In this document: positions 43,859-51,870 of the stretch, in pieces
How positions within the stretch are numbered: position 1 is the first letter of the stretch
Layout of the letters: each line of letters starts with the position of its first letter
DNA from: Hymenobacter taeanensis
GTDB taxonomy: Bacteria > Bacteroidota > Bacteroidia > Cytophagales > Hymenobacteraceae
Direction of reading: 5' to 3'
Assembly: GCF_013137895.1 (NCBI RefSeq)
Contig: NZ_CP053538.1
Coordinates: 1,363,501-1,427,500, forward strand
Length of the DNA: 64,000 nucleotides
Program-made: the position numbers and the translations under genes
Notes under the pieces: model-generated
The model's input: the letters and a program-made list of their open reading frames with translations, nothing else
What the model was told of the DNA's origin: nothing
Database searches by the model: none

Positions 43859-45169
43859 TTATTTGTTCATTTCCAGATAATCGGTGGCCAGCGTAGCCAG
43901 CGTTTTAACGCCCAGCGTGAAACCGCTCTCATCAAGCCGGAAGCCGGCCGTGTGGTGGTCGGCGGCGGTGGCAGGGTCCTGGCCCTTGGGCATGCCCCCC
44001 ACAAACACGAACAGCCCCGGCACTTTCTCCTGGTACAAGGAGAAATCCTCGGCCCAGGTGTTGGGCTTTACTTCCTTCACGTTATCGGGGCCGCCAGCCA
44101 CAGCCTGCAGGGTGGGTACCATGCGGGCCGTGAGAGCCAGGTGGTTGAAGGTAACGGGCACATAGGGCTCAATGCTCACCTCGGCGGTGGCGCCGGCGCT
44201 TTCCGCAATATTAGTAGCAGTCCGGCGGATAGCAGCCCAGACCTGTTCCTGCGTTTTGGGGTTGAATGCCCGGATGGTACCGCTCAGCTCCACATCGGCC
44301 GGAATCACGTTGTAGCGCACCCCCGCCTTCAGGGTGCCCACTGTTACCACGGCGGCATCATCGGTGAGGTTTACCTGGCGGCTGACGATGGTTTGCAGGC
44401 CTACAATGATCTGGGCGGCCGTCACTACGGGGTCGACGCTGCTCCAGGGCCGGGCCCCGTGCGCGCCCTTACCAAGCACTTTAATGGTGAACCGGTCGGA
44501 GCTGGCCATTTCGCCGCCGGGCCGGTAAGCCAGCTGGCCTACCTCCGTTTGGGCATTGATGTGGAGGCCAAATACGGCTTGCACCTTCGGATTTTCGAGT
44601 ACGCCTTCTTTAATCATCAGCTTGGCCCCGCCCTCTACGCCGGGCAAGGAGCCTTCTTCAGCGGGCTGGAAGATGAATTTTACGGTGCCCGGCAGGTCCT
44701 TTTTCACCTGGCTCAGCACCTCAGCGGCACCCATCAGCATGGCGGTGTGTGCATCATGGCCGCAGGCGTGCATTACCCCTACCGGCTGGCCCAGGTAGGT
44801 GGTTTTGACGGTAGAAGCAAAGGGTACGCCGGAAGTTTCTGTCACGGGCAGCGCGTCCATATCGGCGCGCAGGGCTACTACGGGGCCAGGCTTGCCGCCC
44901 CGCAGCACGCCTACCACACCCGTGCGGCCCACACCCGTCTGTACCTCCAGGCCCAGCTTTTTCAGGTGAGCCGCCACAATGCCTGCCGTTCGTTTTTCCT
45001 CATTGCCCAGCTCGGGATGTTGGTGAAAATCGCGCCGCCAAGCAATGACTTTACCTTCTTCCTGCGCCGCCAGTTGGGCAATGCGGGCGTTGAGAGCAGT
45101 ATTTTGAGCCAGTGCAGGAGTGGCAACCCCTAGGGCAACAGCGAGAGTAGCAGCAGAAAAGAACTTCAT
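43859..45169 (-). CDS. Secreted M20D amidohydrolase (hippurate/IAA-amino-acid hydrolase type), copy 2
   Basis: 436 residues, a tandem paralogue of the next gene. Signal peptide MKFFSAATLAVALGVATPALA; the same metal site GVMHACGHDAHTAML and PAEEGSLPGVEGGAKLMI. Differences: near the substrate/metal end it reads NTWAEDFSLYQEKVPG where copy 1 has AVTGAEDFAFFQEKVPG. This Gly-to-Trp change beside the catalytic segment could alter substrate range. Start 45169 is set by the signal peptide; the frame is open to 45262. It probably shares an operon with copy 1. Confidence 0.92.
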   Translation of the reverse strand: MKFFSAATLAVALGVATPALAQNTALNARIAQLAAQEEGKVIAWRRDFHQHPELGNEEKRTAGIVAAHLKKLGLEVQTGVGRTGVVGVLRGGKPGPVVALRADMDALPVTETSGVPFASTVKTTYLGQPVGVMHACGHDAHTAMLMGAAEVLSQVKKDLPGTVKFIFQPAEEGSLPGVEGGAKLMIKEGVLENPKVQAVFGLHINAQTEVGQLAYRPGGEMASSDRFTIKVLGKGAHGARPWSSVDPVVTAAQIIVGLQTIVSRQVNLTDDAAVVTVGTLKAGVRYNVIPADVELSGTIRAFNPKTQEQVWAAIRRTATNIAESAGATAEVSIEPYVPVTFNHLALTARMVPTLQAVAGGPDNVKEVKPNTWAEDFSLYQEKVPGLFVFVGGMPKGQDPATAADHHTAGFRLDESGFTLGVKTLATLATDYLEMNK

Positions 45170-45360
45170 CAGTGGGCAATAGGCTAGGCAGTACAGAGTA
45201 CAGGTAGCCGAAAAGGTACGCCGTAAACCAACTGCAACGAAAAGCTTGCGATAAAAAAACACCTAGGCCAGTGCCACCTATTTTGGCGGCAGCTTTACCA
45301 ACTTGCAGCCGCGCCCGGCCCCGCACTGCTTTCGGGGGTTAAGGGGCGCTGTTCTTATTG

Positions 45361-45990
45361 ATGCATTTAACTTCCATATCGTGGCGAGAAGCGTGGGCGC
45401 AGCCTGCGTTTCGGGGGCGGCTGCTCACGGTGCTCGGCCTGTTGCTGGTGCTGGCTACCGCTCTGCCCCGCTTCTTTGCCTGGGTGCAGGCCCGCCCCGG
45501 CCGGCTCCTCCCCGACCCCTTCCTGGCCTGGCTACCCGCCCACGATGTATCGGGGCCGGCCTTTGCGGTCATTTATTTGGGTATAGGCCTAGGCGTGGCA
45601 ACGCTGGCGCCCAGGCCCCTGCGGCTGTTGCGGGCACTGTGGGCGTACCTGCTGCTACATTTGCTGCGGTGCTGTATGCTGTTTCTGCTGCCTCTGGAGC
45701 CTCCCCAAGGGCTTATTCTCCTGCACGACCCGTTGGTTGACCGCTTCTTCTACGCGGCGCCCACTCCCATTACCAAAGACCTGTTTTTTTCAGGCCATAC
45801 TGCCACCTTGCTGCTGCTCACGCTGGCGGTGCCGCCCAGTTGGCAACGGTCCATGCTGGCCATCGGCACTTTGCTAATTGGCAGCCTGGTGCTGATCCAG
45901 CACGCTCACTATGCATATGATGTGCTGGGAGCCGTGCCGTTTACCCTACTGGCCTACTGGCTGGCTGGCCGCATTACCAAGGCGCCCTAG
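45361..45990 (+). CDS. PAP2-like integral membrane phosphatase/transferase
   Basis: 209 residues with about six membrane helices. The C-terminal half has the catalytic pattern of sphingomyelin-synthase-like PAP2 proteins: KDLFFSGHTATLLLL (about 141-155, first His) and QHAHYAYDVLGAVPF (about 181-195, second His and Asp). The N-terminal half has no conserved motif. It probably handles a lipid phosphate or polar head group at the membrane surface. ATG 45361 is preceded directly by TTG. A GC-rich hairpin follows the gene. Confidence 0.82.
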   Translation: MHLTSISWREAWAQPAFRGRLLTVLGLLLVLATALPRFFAWVQARPGRLLPDPFLAWLPAHDVSGPAFAVIYLGIGLGVATLAPRPLRLLRALWAYLLLHLLRCCMLFLLPLEPPQGLILLHDPLVDRFFYAAPTPITKDLFFSGHTATLLLLTLAVPPSWQRSMLAIGTLLIGSLVLIQHAHYAYDVLGAVPFTLLAYWLAGRITKAP

Positions 45991-46012
45991 CACTGGCCTA
46001 GCCGCCCTAAAA

Positions 46013-46049
46013 CGCCCCGAGCCGCTACAGGGTGCAGCGGCTCGGGGCG
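46013..46049. terminator. GC-rich hairpin between convergent genes
   Basis: CGCCCCGAGCCGCT (46013-46026) pairs with AGCGGCTCGGGGCG (46036-46049). An AAAA run before the left arm acts as a short U-tract for the minus-strand SDR. Confidence 0.75.
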
Positions 46050-46066
46050 CAGTGGAAGAGGCTCCT

Positions 46067-46852
46067 TTACTTCAGATGTTTCTCGTAAATGCCGGCGGCA
46101 ATACGCTCAGTCAGGGCTTTGGGTACGAAGCTGGTAAGCTTGGCGGAGACTTTGTTGAGCGTGCCCGGAATGATTTCGGCTACTCCCGTCAGGAGGGCGG
46201 CTACTGCGGCTTGCGCTACCTGCTGGGGCGTCATGGAAACTTTGTTGGCGGTTTCCTGCAGCTCAGCATTCATCCCGGCCCGGTCGGCGAAATCGGTGGT
46301 AGTGGAGCCGGGGCTGAGGCAGGTTACTGACACGTTGGTGTCGCGCAGCTCGTAGCGCAGGCCCCGGGAGAAGCTCAGCAGAAACGCCTTGCTGGCGGCG
46401 TAGAGCGTGAGGGTGGGCACCGCCTGATAAGCGGCGGTGCTGGCTACGTTCAGAATGTAGGCCTTCGGCTGCTGCCGAAGCAGGGGCAGTAAGGCATGGG
46501 TCAGCTCTGTGGGCAGCAGCATATTGAGCTGTAGCATATTCTGCTGCTCAGCCAGCGGCAGCTCCTCAAAGCGCCCCCATAAGCCGTAGCCGGCATTGTT
46601 CACCAGCACGGCCAGCTCCGTAGTCTGCTCCCGGGCCCAGGCGGCCAGCTCGGCGGCAGCCCCAGGTTGGGCCAGGTCGGCAGCGTATATGTGGGCCTCT
46701 ACGCCGTGGCGCTGGCGCAGCTCGGCGGCCACCTGCTCCAGCTGATCAGCGGAGCGGGCAGCCAGCAGCAGATGGTAGCCGCACCGGGCCAGCTCAGCCG
46801 CCAGGGCGCGGCCAATTCCGCGGGAAGCACCAGTTATCAGGGCAGTTTTCAA
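46067..46852 (-). CDS. SDR family oxidoreductase
   Basis: 261 residues. Glycine motif ITGASRGIGRALA (about 6-18), NNAGYGLWGRFEELPLAEQ after strand 4, catalytic Ser and Tyr/Lys in LNVASTAAYQAVPTLTLYAASKAFLLSFSRGL. The C-terminus (GTTTDFADRAGM, later a basic IPGTLNKVSAKLTSFVPK) matches the cytoplasmic DltE/YqjQ-like group. The substrate is unknown. Directly upstream (46863 on) begins an octamer-periodic repeat patch that separates it from the PhyH gene. Confidence 0.88.
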   Translation of the reverse strand: MKTALITGASRGIGRALAAELARCGYHLLLAARSADQLEQVAAELRQRHGVEAHIYAADLAQPGAAAELAAWAREQTTELAVLVNNAGYGLWGRFEELPLAEQQNMLQLNMLLPTELTHALLPLLRQQPKAYILNVASTAAYQAVPTLTLYAASKAFLLSFSRGLRYELRDTNVSVTCLSPGSTTTDFADRAGMNAELQETANKVSMTPQQVAQAAVAALLTGVAEIIPGTLNKVSAKLTSFVPKALTERIAAGIYEKHLK

Positions 46853-46862
46853 GGGCGAAGCG

Positions 46863-46910
46863 GTGAACTAGTGAGAGGGTGATGTAGTGACCGAGTGATA
46901 AAGTAGATTA
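46863..46910 (+). repeat. Degenerate 8-base tandem repeat (GTGAnnnn)x6
   Basis: Six successive octamers, each starting GTGA (the last GTAG): gtgaacta, gtgagagg, gtgatgta, gtgaccga, gtgataaa, gtagatta. The second half of each unit drifts while the phase stays exact. A matching inverted patch lies at 46966-47005. Confidence 0.7.
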
Positions 46911-46965
46911 TGGGGGATAATGACTGGAATAGCGCTGCATGTGCAAACTGGGCTATTCGTACATC

Positions 46966-47005
46966 AACCTCACTAGAACACTTAATTACTACTTCACTAT
47001 TTCAC
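46966..47005 (-). repeat. Inverted partner patch of 8-base repeats (nnnnTCAC)x5
   Basis: Octamers aacctcac, tagaacac, ttaattac, tacttcac, tatttcac; on the minus strand they read GTGAnnnn-like units. It overlaps the last codons of the PhyH gene: its final Val, Lys and stop are encoded by repeat units. Confidence 0.65.
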
Positions 47006-47815
47006 TAAGTGAAGGAAACGGAGGTAGAACGGCGTGGGGCTGTTCTCGTGCTTGGGCTCATATTTGCCGGCAATAATGGGCACATACATCACGCGGCGGC
47101 GCGAGACCTCCCCCACCAGCGGCGACTGCGCCACGCGGTGCCACATGCGCCCGTCGTGCACGGTCAGGTCGCCGGGCTCGGTTTCCACAGCCACTTCGTT
47201 GGAGTCGGCGCTTACATCTTTGTAGTACTTCTTGCGGAAGAGAATATCGCGCAGGCCCTGCCGGTGCGTACCAGGGATAATGCGTAGGCCACCATTGGTG
47301 GCGGGGGTGCCATCCAGGTGCACCCCTACGTTGAGCATAGGCCCGATTTTCTTGCCGTAGAATACGTCGCGCAGAGAATCAGTGTGCCAGCCCATCTGGG
47401 AAAACTCGCTGCCCGGCACGTTCACGTAATGGTTGATTACGAGGCCATCTTTTTCGTTTTCGCCTACGCGGCCGTGGGGGGCCTCCAGCAGCGGAAACAG
47501 GGCCTGAAACCGGGGATCTTGCAGGAACTCGTGCAATACGGGGCTGTGGTGCGAGGCAAAGGCAAACCGCTGCACAATGGGCGAGCCGTCTACATCCTTG
47601 CCGTACTTAATGGGCACCCCATTTACCTTCTGCACGCCCTCAGCCAGCCAGCGGTGCTGCACATCTTCGGAAGCCCGCAATAAATCCTGAACTGTCTCGG
47701 GGGAGATAAATGCGCGGAAGTGTAAGAAGCCGTATTCGCTGAAAAAATCCAGTTGCTCCGGCGTTAAGCTGTCGCCGAGCGTAAAGCGAGGATAGTTCGG
47801 TAGTGGAGATGACAT
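46997..47815 (-). CDS. Phytanoyl-CoA dioxygenase family (PhyH) protein
   Basis: 272 residues, an Fe(II)/2-oxoglutarate oxygenase. Metal ligands: His and Asp in MGWHTDSLRDVF (about 152-163) and the distal His in DLTVHDGRMWHRVAQSP. The 2-oxoglutarate-binding Arg follows in SRRRVMYVPIIAGKY. N-terminal LTPEQLDFFSEYGFLHFRAFISPETVQDLL is the PhyH entry helix. Substrate is unknown; it probably hydroxylates a small molecule. ATG 47815 fits the family. The 3' end (LVK-stop) lies inside an octamer repeat patch. Confidence 0.88.
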   Translation of the reverse strand: MSSPLPNYPRFTLGDSLTPEQLDFFSEYGFLHFRAFISPETVQDLLRASEDVQHRWLAEGVQKVNGVPIKYGKDVDGSPIVQRFAFASHHSPVLHEFLQDPRFQALFPLLEAPHGRVGENEKDGLVINHYVNVPGSEFSQMGWHTDSLRDVFYGKKIGPMLNVGVHLDGTPATNGGLRIIPGTHRQGLRDILFRKKYYKDVSADSNEVAVETEPGDLTVHDGRMWHRVAQSPLVGEVSRRRVMYVPIIAGKYEPKHENSPTPFYLRFLHLVK

Positions 47816-47854
47816 ATAGCAAAGGCAACTCAATAAGCGCCTGTTGAGAGAGGG

Positions 47855-47862
47855 CAAAGATA
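47855..47862 (-). promoter_or_regulatory. Candidate -7 promoter box of the PhyH gene
   Basis: Plus CAAAGATA reads TATCTTTG on minus, 40 bases from the start. The flanking 16 bases are identical to those at the rlmN promoter. Confidence 0.5.
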
Positions 47863-48042
47863 CAACACCAATGGTGGCCTAGTGGTAAAATCCAGCATTT
47901 CCACTGAAAGCTGCCAACCCAAACGACCAAAATCTGTGCTGCCTAGTGAAGAACGGGTGAACTAACCAAGAAGTGGGCGGAAGGTTTAAGCCGGACCTGT
48001 ATCTTCGCTCCAACACCCTATTGCCTCTCGCTCTCCTTGCTC

Positions 48043-48816
48043 ATGAATCGTGCTGCTTTCTTGTTCTTGCTGGGAATGCTGGCGCTGGTCCAGGAGCAGG
48101 CAGGGGCACAAACCGCGCCCTCCCGCCTGGTTCCCTTCCGGCAGGGCACGCGCTGGGGCTACGCCGACCATACGCGCCGCCTGGTGCTGCCCGTGCGCTA
48201 CGACGAGGCCGGGCCCTTTGTGGGAGAAATTGCCTGGGTGCGCCAAGGCTCCCTTTATGGGTATATTGATGGCGGCGGCAACCCCATAACGCCCGTCCAG
48301 TACACCCAGGCCAGTTCCTTTAAACGCGAGCGAGCTACAGTAGAACTCAACGGTGAAACATTTGATATCAACCTCAGCGGCCGCCGCCTGACGGACCCCG
48401 CTCCGCCCGAGCCGGAAATAGAGCCCCTGGAGCATGGTGACCTCGTACGCAAAAATGGGAAAGTGGGGTTCCGTTTCACCGTAGGCTCGGCCACGGTTCC
48501 GCCTGAGTACGATGAGATTCGCGAGAACTACAATGGGCTGCTGTTTGTGCGCCAAGGCAACAAGTGGGGCGTTATCAATAGCAAAGGCAAGCTAGTACAG
48601 CCCTTGGTGTATGATGCCATCCGGAAAGACGGCAACTTAGTGTTTCCCGCTGTGGAGCGCGAAGGCCTATGGGGCTACCTCGATGAGGAAGGCAATACCC
48701 TCACTGAGCTCCGCTACCGTCAGGCCGACCCGTTCCTGGGTGACATTGCCCGCGTCATCACCGCCAGCGGCCAGCCCGGCTACATCGACGCCAACGGCCA
48801 GGAGTTTTTCGAGTAA
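48043..48816 (+). CDS. WG-repeat containing secreted protein
   Basis: 257 residues. Signal peptide MNRAAFLFLLGMLALVQEQAGA. The rest consists of WG repeats: RWGYADHTRRLVLPVRYDEAGPFVGEIAWVRQG, LYGYIDGGGNPITPVQYTQASSF, KVGFRFTVGSATVPPEYDEI, KWGVINSKGKLVQPLVYDAI, LWGYLDEEGNTLTELRYRQADPF and PGYIDANGQEF. That is about six units of 35-45 residues, each likely a small beta-meander of a propeller-like fold. The role is unknown. The gap after it contains CCTAGGCCAGT. It is followed on the same strand by the broken TonB-type genes. Confidence 0.87.
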   Translation: MNRAAFLFLLGMLALVQEQAGAQTAPSRLVPFRQGTRWGYADHTRRLVLPVRYDEAGPFVGEIAWVRQGSLYGYIDGGGNPITPVQYTQASSFKRERATVELNGETFDINLSGRRLTDPAPPEPEIEPLEHGDLVRKNGKVGFRFTVGSATVPPEYDEIRENYNGLLFVRQGNKWGVINSKGKLVQPLVYDAIRKDGNLVFPAVEREGLWGYLDEEGNTLTELRYRQADPFLGDIARVITASGQPGYIDANGQEFFE

Positions 48817-48896
48817 GCGCAGCGGTTATATAGCCTAGGCCAGTATCCGACGTTAGCTGATAAACCCGTATTTTCCACGGTCTATCCGCTACCGCT

Positions 48897-49567
48897 ATGC
48901 TTCCGTTACCTATCCTGAATGTGCGCCTCAATACCTGCCACGAAGACTGGCAGCAGATGACGCCCGTAGCGCTAGGCCACCATTGCGCCCAGTGCGACCG
49001 GGTTGTACTCGATTTCACCACTTCTTCTCAAGCAGATCTAGCCGCCGCCTTTCACAGCTCCCCCGATGGCCGCGTCTGCGGGCGGTTTCGGCCGGAGCAG
49101 CTGGCTCCTAGGCCACTGCTGCGCCAGAAGCTGCGGCGGTTTCTAGTGGCGCTGGTGTGTGGCCTAGGCCTATCGGGGCAGGAGGCGCTGGCGCAGGTAC
49201 GGAAAGGGGCGTTGGCTACAACGCCACCGGAGGCCCCGCAGGAGCACTCAGCCAATCAACCCTTCGGCGGTGTGGAACAGATGCCTGTTTTCCAAGGAGG
49301 CCAAGAACGCTTATTGAAGCTATTGCCTTGAAGCTGCGGCGACCAGCCGAAGCGCCGCAGCTTCAAGGCAAAGTGTTTGTGGGCTTCATTATCGACAAGG
49401 AGGGACATCTACGCAATGCTGAAGTAATAAAGGGACTTCATCCAGCCCTAGATGCTGAAGCGCTTCGATTGGTGCAGCTACTAGATGGCCAGTTTACTCT
49501 AGGACAGCAAAACCACCAGCCCGTAGATGTCCGGTATACATTGCCCATCACTTTTCAGAAAAGATGA
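48897..49567 (+). pseudogene. TonB C-terminal-domain protein, -1 frameshift
   Basis: Frame A (48897-49331): N-terminal CHEDWQQMTPVALGHHCAQCDRVVLDFT, a Cys-motif domain common in Bacteroidota TonB-like proteins, then a membrane segment (about 81-100), then VEQMPVFQGGQERLLK, which opens a TonB domain, then a stop at 49329-49331. The rest of the domain continues in the -1 frame (IALKLRRPAEAPQLQGKVFVGFIIDKEGHLRNAEVIKGLHP ... PVDVRYTLPITFQKR) to 49567. The two halves join at the expected spacing if one base is missing between about 49311 and 49322. It would be a TonB-like energy transducer; as read it is truncated. A perfect 19-base hairpin covers the break. Confidence 0.8.
49323..49371. repeat. 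Perfect 19-bp inverted repeat inside the frameshifted TonB gene
   Basis: TTGCCTTGAAGCTGCGGCG (49323-49341) and its exact inverse (49353-49371) with an 11-base loop. The premature TGA (49329-49331) lies in the left arm, right at the reading-frame break. Inside a coding region this is unusual and could be a mutation-prone or ribosome-pausing hairpin. Confidence 0.85.
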
Positions 49568-50087
49568 ATAGGCTTCGTATTCTACTAAGTGCATTTTTCT
49601 GAGCCTTATTAGCCATCTGACTGTCGCTCAAATATCTCCTGCAGGTATTGTGGATACGACTGGATTGCGAAGCAAAACGGTAAAGCCCAAACCTGAAGCG
49701 CAGCAGGAGGACGGCCTATCAGATGCTATTATGCTGGCAGATTATCACGCAGTTGCCTCTGGTGGCCCTATAGTAATCTGTGAGTCCGTGCCGGCGTATC
49801 AGAAGCGCAATAAGAAAGACAGTCTTCCTCTCTTTGTTCAAGAACATCTTCATTGGCCCGTCATAGGAGGGCGAGTAGATGTTGAAGGCAGAGTATTCGT
49901 ATCCTTTGTGGTTGGTACGGATGGCAACGTGTACCGTGCCAAGATTGTGAAAGGGCTCCACCCCGATTTCGATGCTGAAGCACTGCGGGCGGTCCAGCTA
50001 CTATCTGGCCACTTTTCACCAGCCATATGTGGCGGGATAGCGCGGCCCTATGAGATGGTAGTACCGGTTTTATTCCTCTGGGAGTGA
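49564..50087 (+). pseudogene. Second TonB C-terminal-domain gene, -1 frameshift in signal peptide
   Basis: ATG 49564 overlaps the previous stop (ATGA). It reads MNRLRILLSAFF and stops at a TGA after a five-T run (49594-49598). In the -1 frame the peptide continues LSLISHLTVAQ, completing a perfect signal peptide, and runs open to 50087 as a TonB-type domain (CESVPAYQKRN..., VEGRVFVSFVVGTDGNVYRAKIVKGLHPDFDAEALRAVQLLSGHF). One missing T restores a gene of about 174 residues. A GTG at 49650 could still start the domain without a signal. The likeliest state is a homopolymer slippage mutant. Confidence 0.78.
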
Positions 50088-50173
50088 ATTAGGACGTAAA
50101 AGGCTGTGGCATCTCATTTTTTACCAGAAGTTTCAGACATTACCCGCACCTCCAACCTAACCTCTCCCGCTCT

Positions 50174-51730
50174 ATGCTCTTCACGCCCAGCCCCATGCTG
50201 CTCAAGCTGCTCTACACCCGTGGCAGCCTGCACAACACGCCCGAAGGGGTAGCCTTCAGCATCAAGAACCGCCTCGATACGGTGCGTATCACCCGCGTTG
50301 AGGCAGTGATGCTGGATGGCAAGCGGATTGGCGTAGAGCAGATTGCCCTGGACCTGGGCGAGGGAGACGTGCGGCCGGCTACCACCTTCAACGCCGATAA
50401 GGCAGGCTTCACGTTGCCCGTAGGCCAGTCGGCTACGTTTCATCTGGCTACGGAACACCTAAAGGAAGGCATGCACACCGTGCAGGTGCAGTTCTCAGTC
50501 GACCCGTTTGGCGAGCTAAATGTGGAAGTGGAAGATGCTATTGCGCTGCAGTTCGAAAACCGCACTCGTATTCCGCGTTCTGAGGAAGACGACTATTCGG
50601 ACGCCGCCATTCAGGCCCGCCAGCGCTTTGCGGAGGAGTTTTCGGGCCAGGAGTTCAAGCACCTAAAAAACTACTCGTTTGATGCCCACGACCTGCAAGG
50701 CAACTGCGAGCATTTCATGGGAGTGGCCCAGATTCCGGTAGGCCTAGCCGGCCCGCTGCACGTAAACGGCGAGCACGCCCAGGGCGATTTTCTCATCCCG
50801 ATGGCTACCACCGAGGGCACGCTGGTAGCCAGCTACAACCGCGGTATCCAGGTGCTCAACCTCTGCGGCGGCGTGAAGTGCACCGTTATTGGCGACGCCA
50901 TGCAGCGGGCCCCGGTGTTCGTGTTTGACGACGCCCGTGGGGCCCGCGACTTTGGCAAATGGGTGGAAGAGGAAATTGAGCGCATCCGCCCCGAGGCTGA
51001 AAGCACCTCCCGCGTGGCCAAGCTCCAGTACATCGACACCTACCTGGCCAACAAGTTCGCCTACCTGCGCTTCAACTTCAGCACCGGCGACGCCGCGGGC
51101 CAGAACATGGTGGGCCGCGCCACCTTTGCCGCCTGCTCCTGGATTCTGGAGCACTACAAAGGCGCGCCCATCCGCCACTTCTACCTCGAGTCGAACTTCG
51201 CCACCGACAAAAAAGCCTCGCAAATCAACGTGATGCGCACCCGCGGCAAGCGCGTAGTAGCGGAGGCCGTCATCAAGCGCGACGTGCTGCAGCAGCGCAT
51301 GCGCGTAACGCCCGAACAACTGGCCTACCACGGCCAGGTGAGCAATGTGGGGGCCTTCCTCTCGGGCGCCAACAACAACGGCGCCCACTCCGCCAATGGC
51401 ATCACGGCCATGTTCATCGCCACCGGCCAGGATGTAGCCAACGTCTCAGAATCCTCGGCGGGTGTACTGTACTCCGAAGTCACGAAGGAGGGTGACCTGT
51501 ACCTGAGCATCACCATTCCTTCCCTCATTGTAGCTACCCACGGCGGCGGCACTGGCCTAGCCACTCAGAATGAGTGCCTGCGCATGCTGGGCTGCGTGGG
51601 CCGCGGCACCGTGAATAAGTTCGCTGAAATCGTGGCCGGCGTGGTGCTGGCCGGGGAGTTGAGCCTCGGCTCTGCCATCAGCAGCTCCGATTGGGTAAGC
51701 TCACACGAACAGTATGGGCGCAACCGGTAG
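50174..51730 (+). CDS. Hydroxymethylglutaryl-CoA reductase with extra N-terminal domain
   Basis: 518 residues. The C-terminal about 390 residues form HMG-CoA reductase of class I type: MGVAQIPVGLAGPLHVNG, MATTEGTLVASYNRG (catalytic Glu), FSTGDAAGQNMVGRAT (Asp), SNFATDKKASQIN (Lys), HGGGTGLATQNECL and a final SSHEQYGRNR (His). It makes mevalonate from HMG-CoA for isoprenoids. The first about 130 residues (LLYTRGSLHNTPEGVAFSIKNRLDTVRITRVEAVMLDGKRIG ...) look like a beta-sandwich and are not part of the enzyme fold I know; there is no membrane anchor. No other mevalonate gene is nearby. Confidence 0.92.
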   Translation: MLFTPSPMLLKLLYTRGSLHNTPEGVAFSIKNRLDTVRITRVEAVMLDGKRIGVEQIALDLGEGDVRPATTFNADKAGFTLPVGQSATFHLATEHLKEGMHTVQVQFSVDPFGELNVEVEDAIALQFENRTRIPRSEEDDYSDAAIQARQRFAEEFSGQEFKHLKNYSFDAHDLQGNCEHFMGVAQIPVGLAGPLHVNGEHAQGDFLIPMATTEGTLVASYNRGIQVLNLCGGVKCTVIGDAMQRAPVFVFDDARGARDFGKWVEEEIERIRPEAESTSRVAKLQYIDTYLANKFAYLRFNFSTGDAAGQNMVGRATFAACSWILEHYKGAPIRHFYLESNFATDKKASQINVMRTRGKRVVAEAVIKRDVLQQRMRVTPEQLAYHGQVSNVGAFLSGANNNGAHSANGITAMFIATGQDVANVSESSAGVLYSEVTKEGDLYLSITIPSLIVATHGGGTGLATQNECLRMLGCVGRGTVNKFAEIVAGVVLAGELSLGSAISSSDWVSSHEQYGRNR

Positions 51731-51755
51731 CGTATGCCTGTGTGCACTAGACTAG

Positions 51756-51791
51756 ACCGTTATTTCGAGCTTGGCGAGGAATCTCGCGTGC
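51756..51791. repeat. Single-arm intergenic repeat remnant
   Basis: ACCGTTATTTCGAGCTTGGC...GAATCTCGCGTGC resembles one arm of the TCATTTCGAGC-type dispersed repeats of Bacteroidota. No inverted partner was found nearby. Confidence 0.35.
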
Positions 51792-51870
51792 CTATGTATA
51801 GGCACTTATGCTATATCATCTATGGCTCAAATTACTATACTCCACCGCTTAACAGCTTATTTTTTGGCCA

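Noticed and set aside
43952..45133. A 393-codon open frame on the plus strand, antisense to the second M20 gene
   Set aside because: Its product is rich in His, Gly, Ala and Val in the pattern produced by the complement of GC-rich codons. The opposite strand encodes a complete M20 enzyme with all active-site motifs.
46863..47008. CRISPR array
   Set aside because: The units are only 8 bases, degenerate and contiguous with no unique spacers, and no cas genes are present.
49309..49331. Programmed -1 ribosomal frameshifting in the first TonB gene, driven by the hairpin
   Set aside because: No slippery X-XXY-YYZ heptamer lies 5-9 bases before the stem, and the stop is inside the stem. A lost base is simpler, so I record the gene as broken.
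50744..51388. A 214-codon minus-strand frame inside the HMG-CoA reductase gene
   Set aside because: Same antisense artefact; the plus strand carries the conserved reductase motifs over this stretch.
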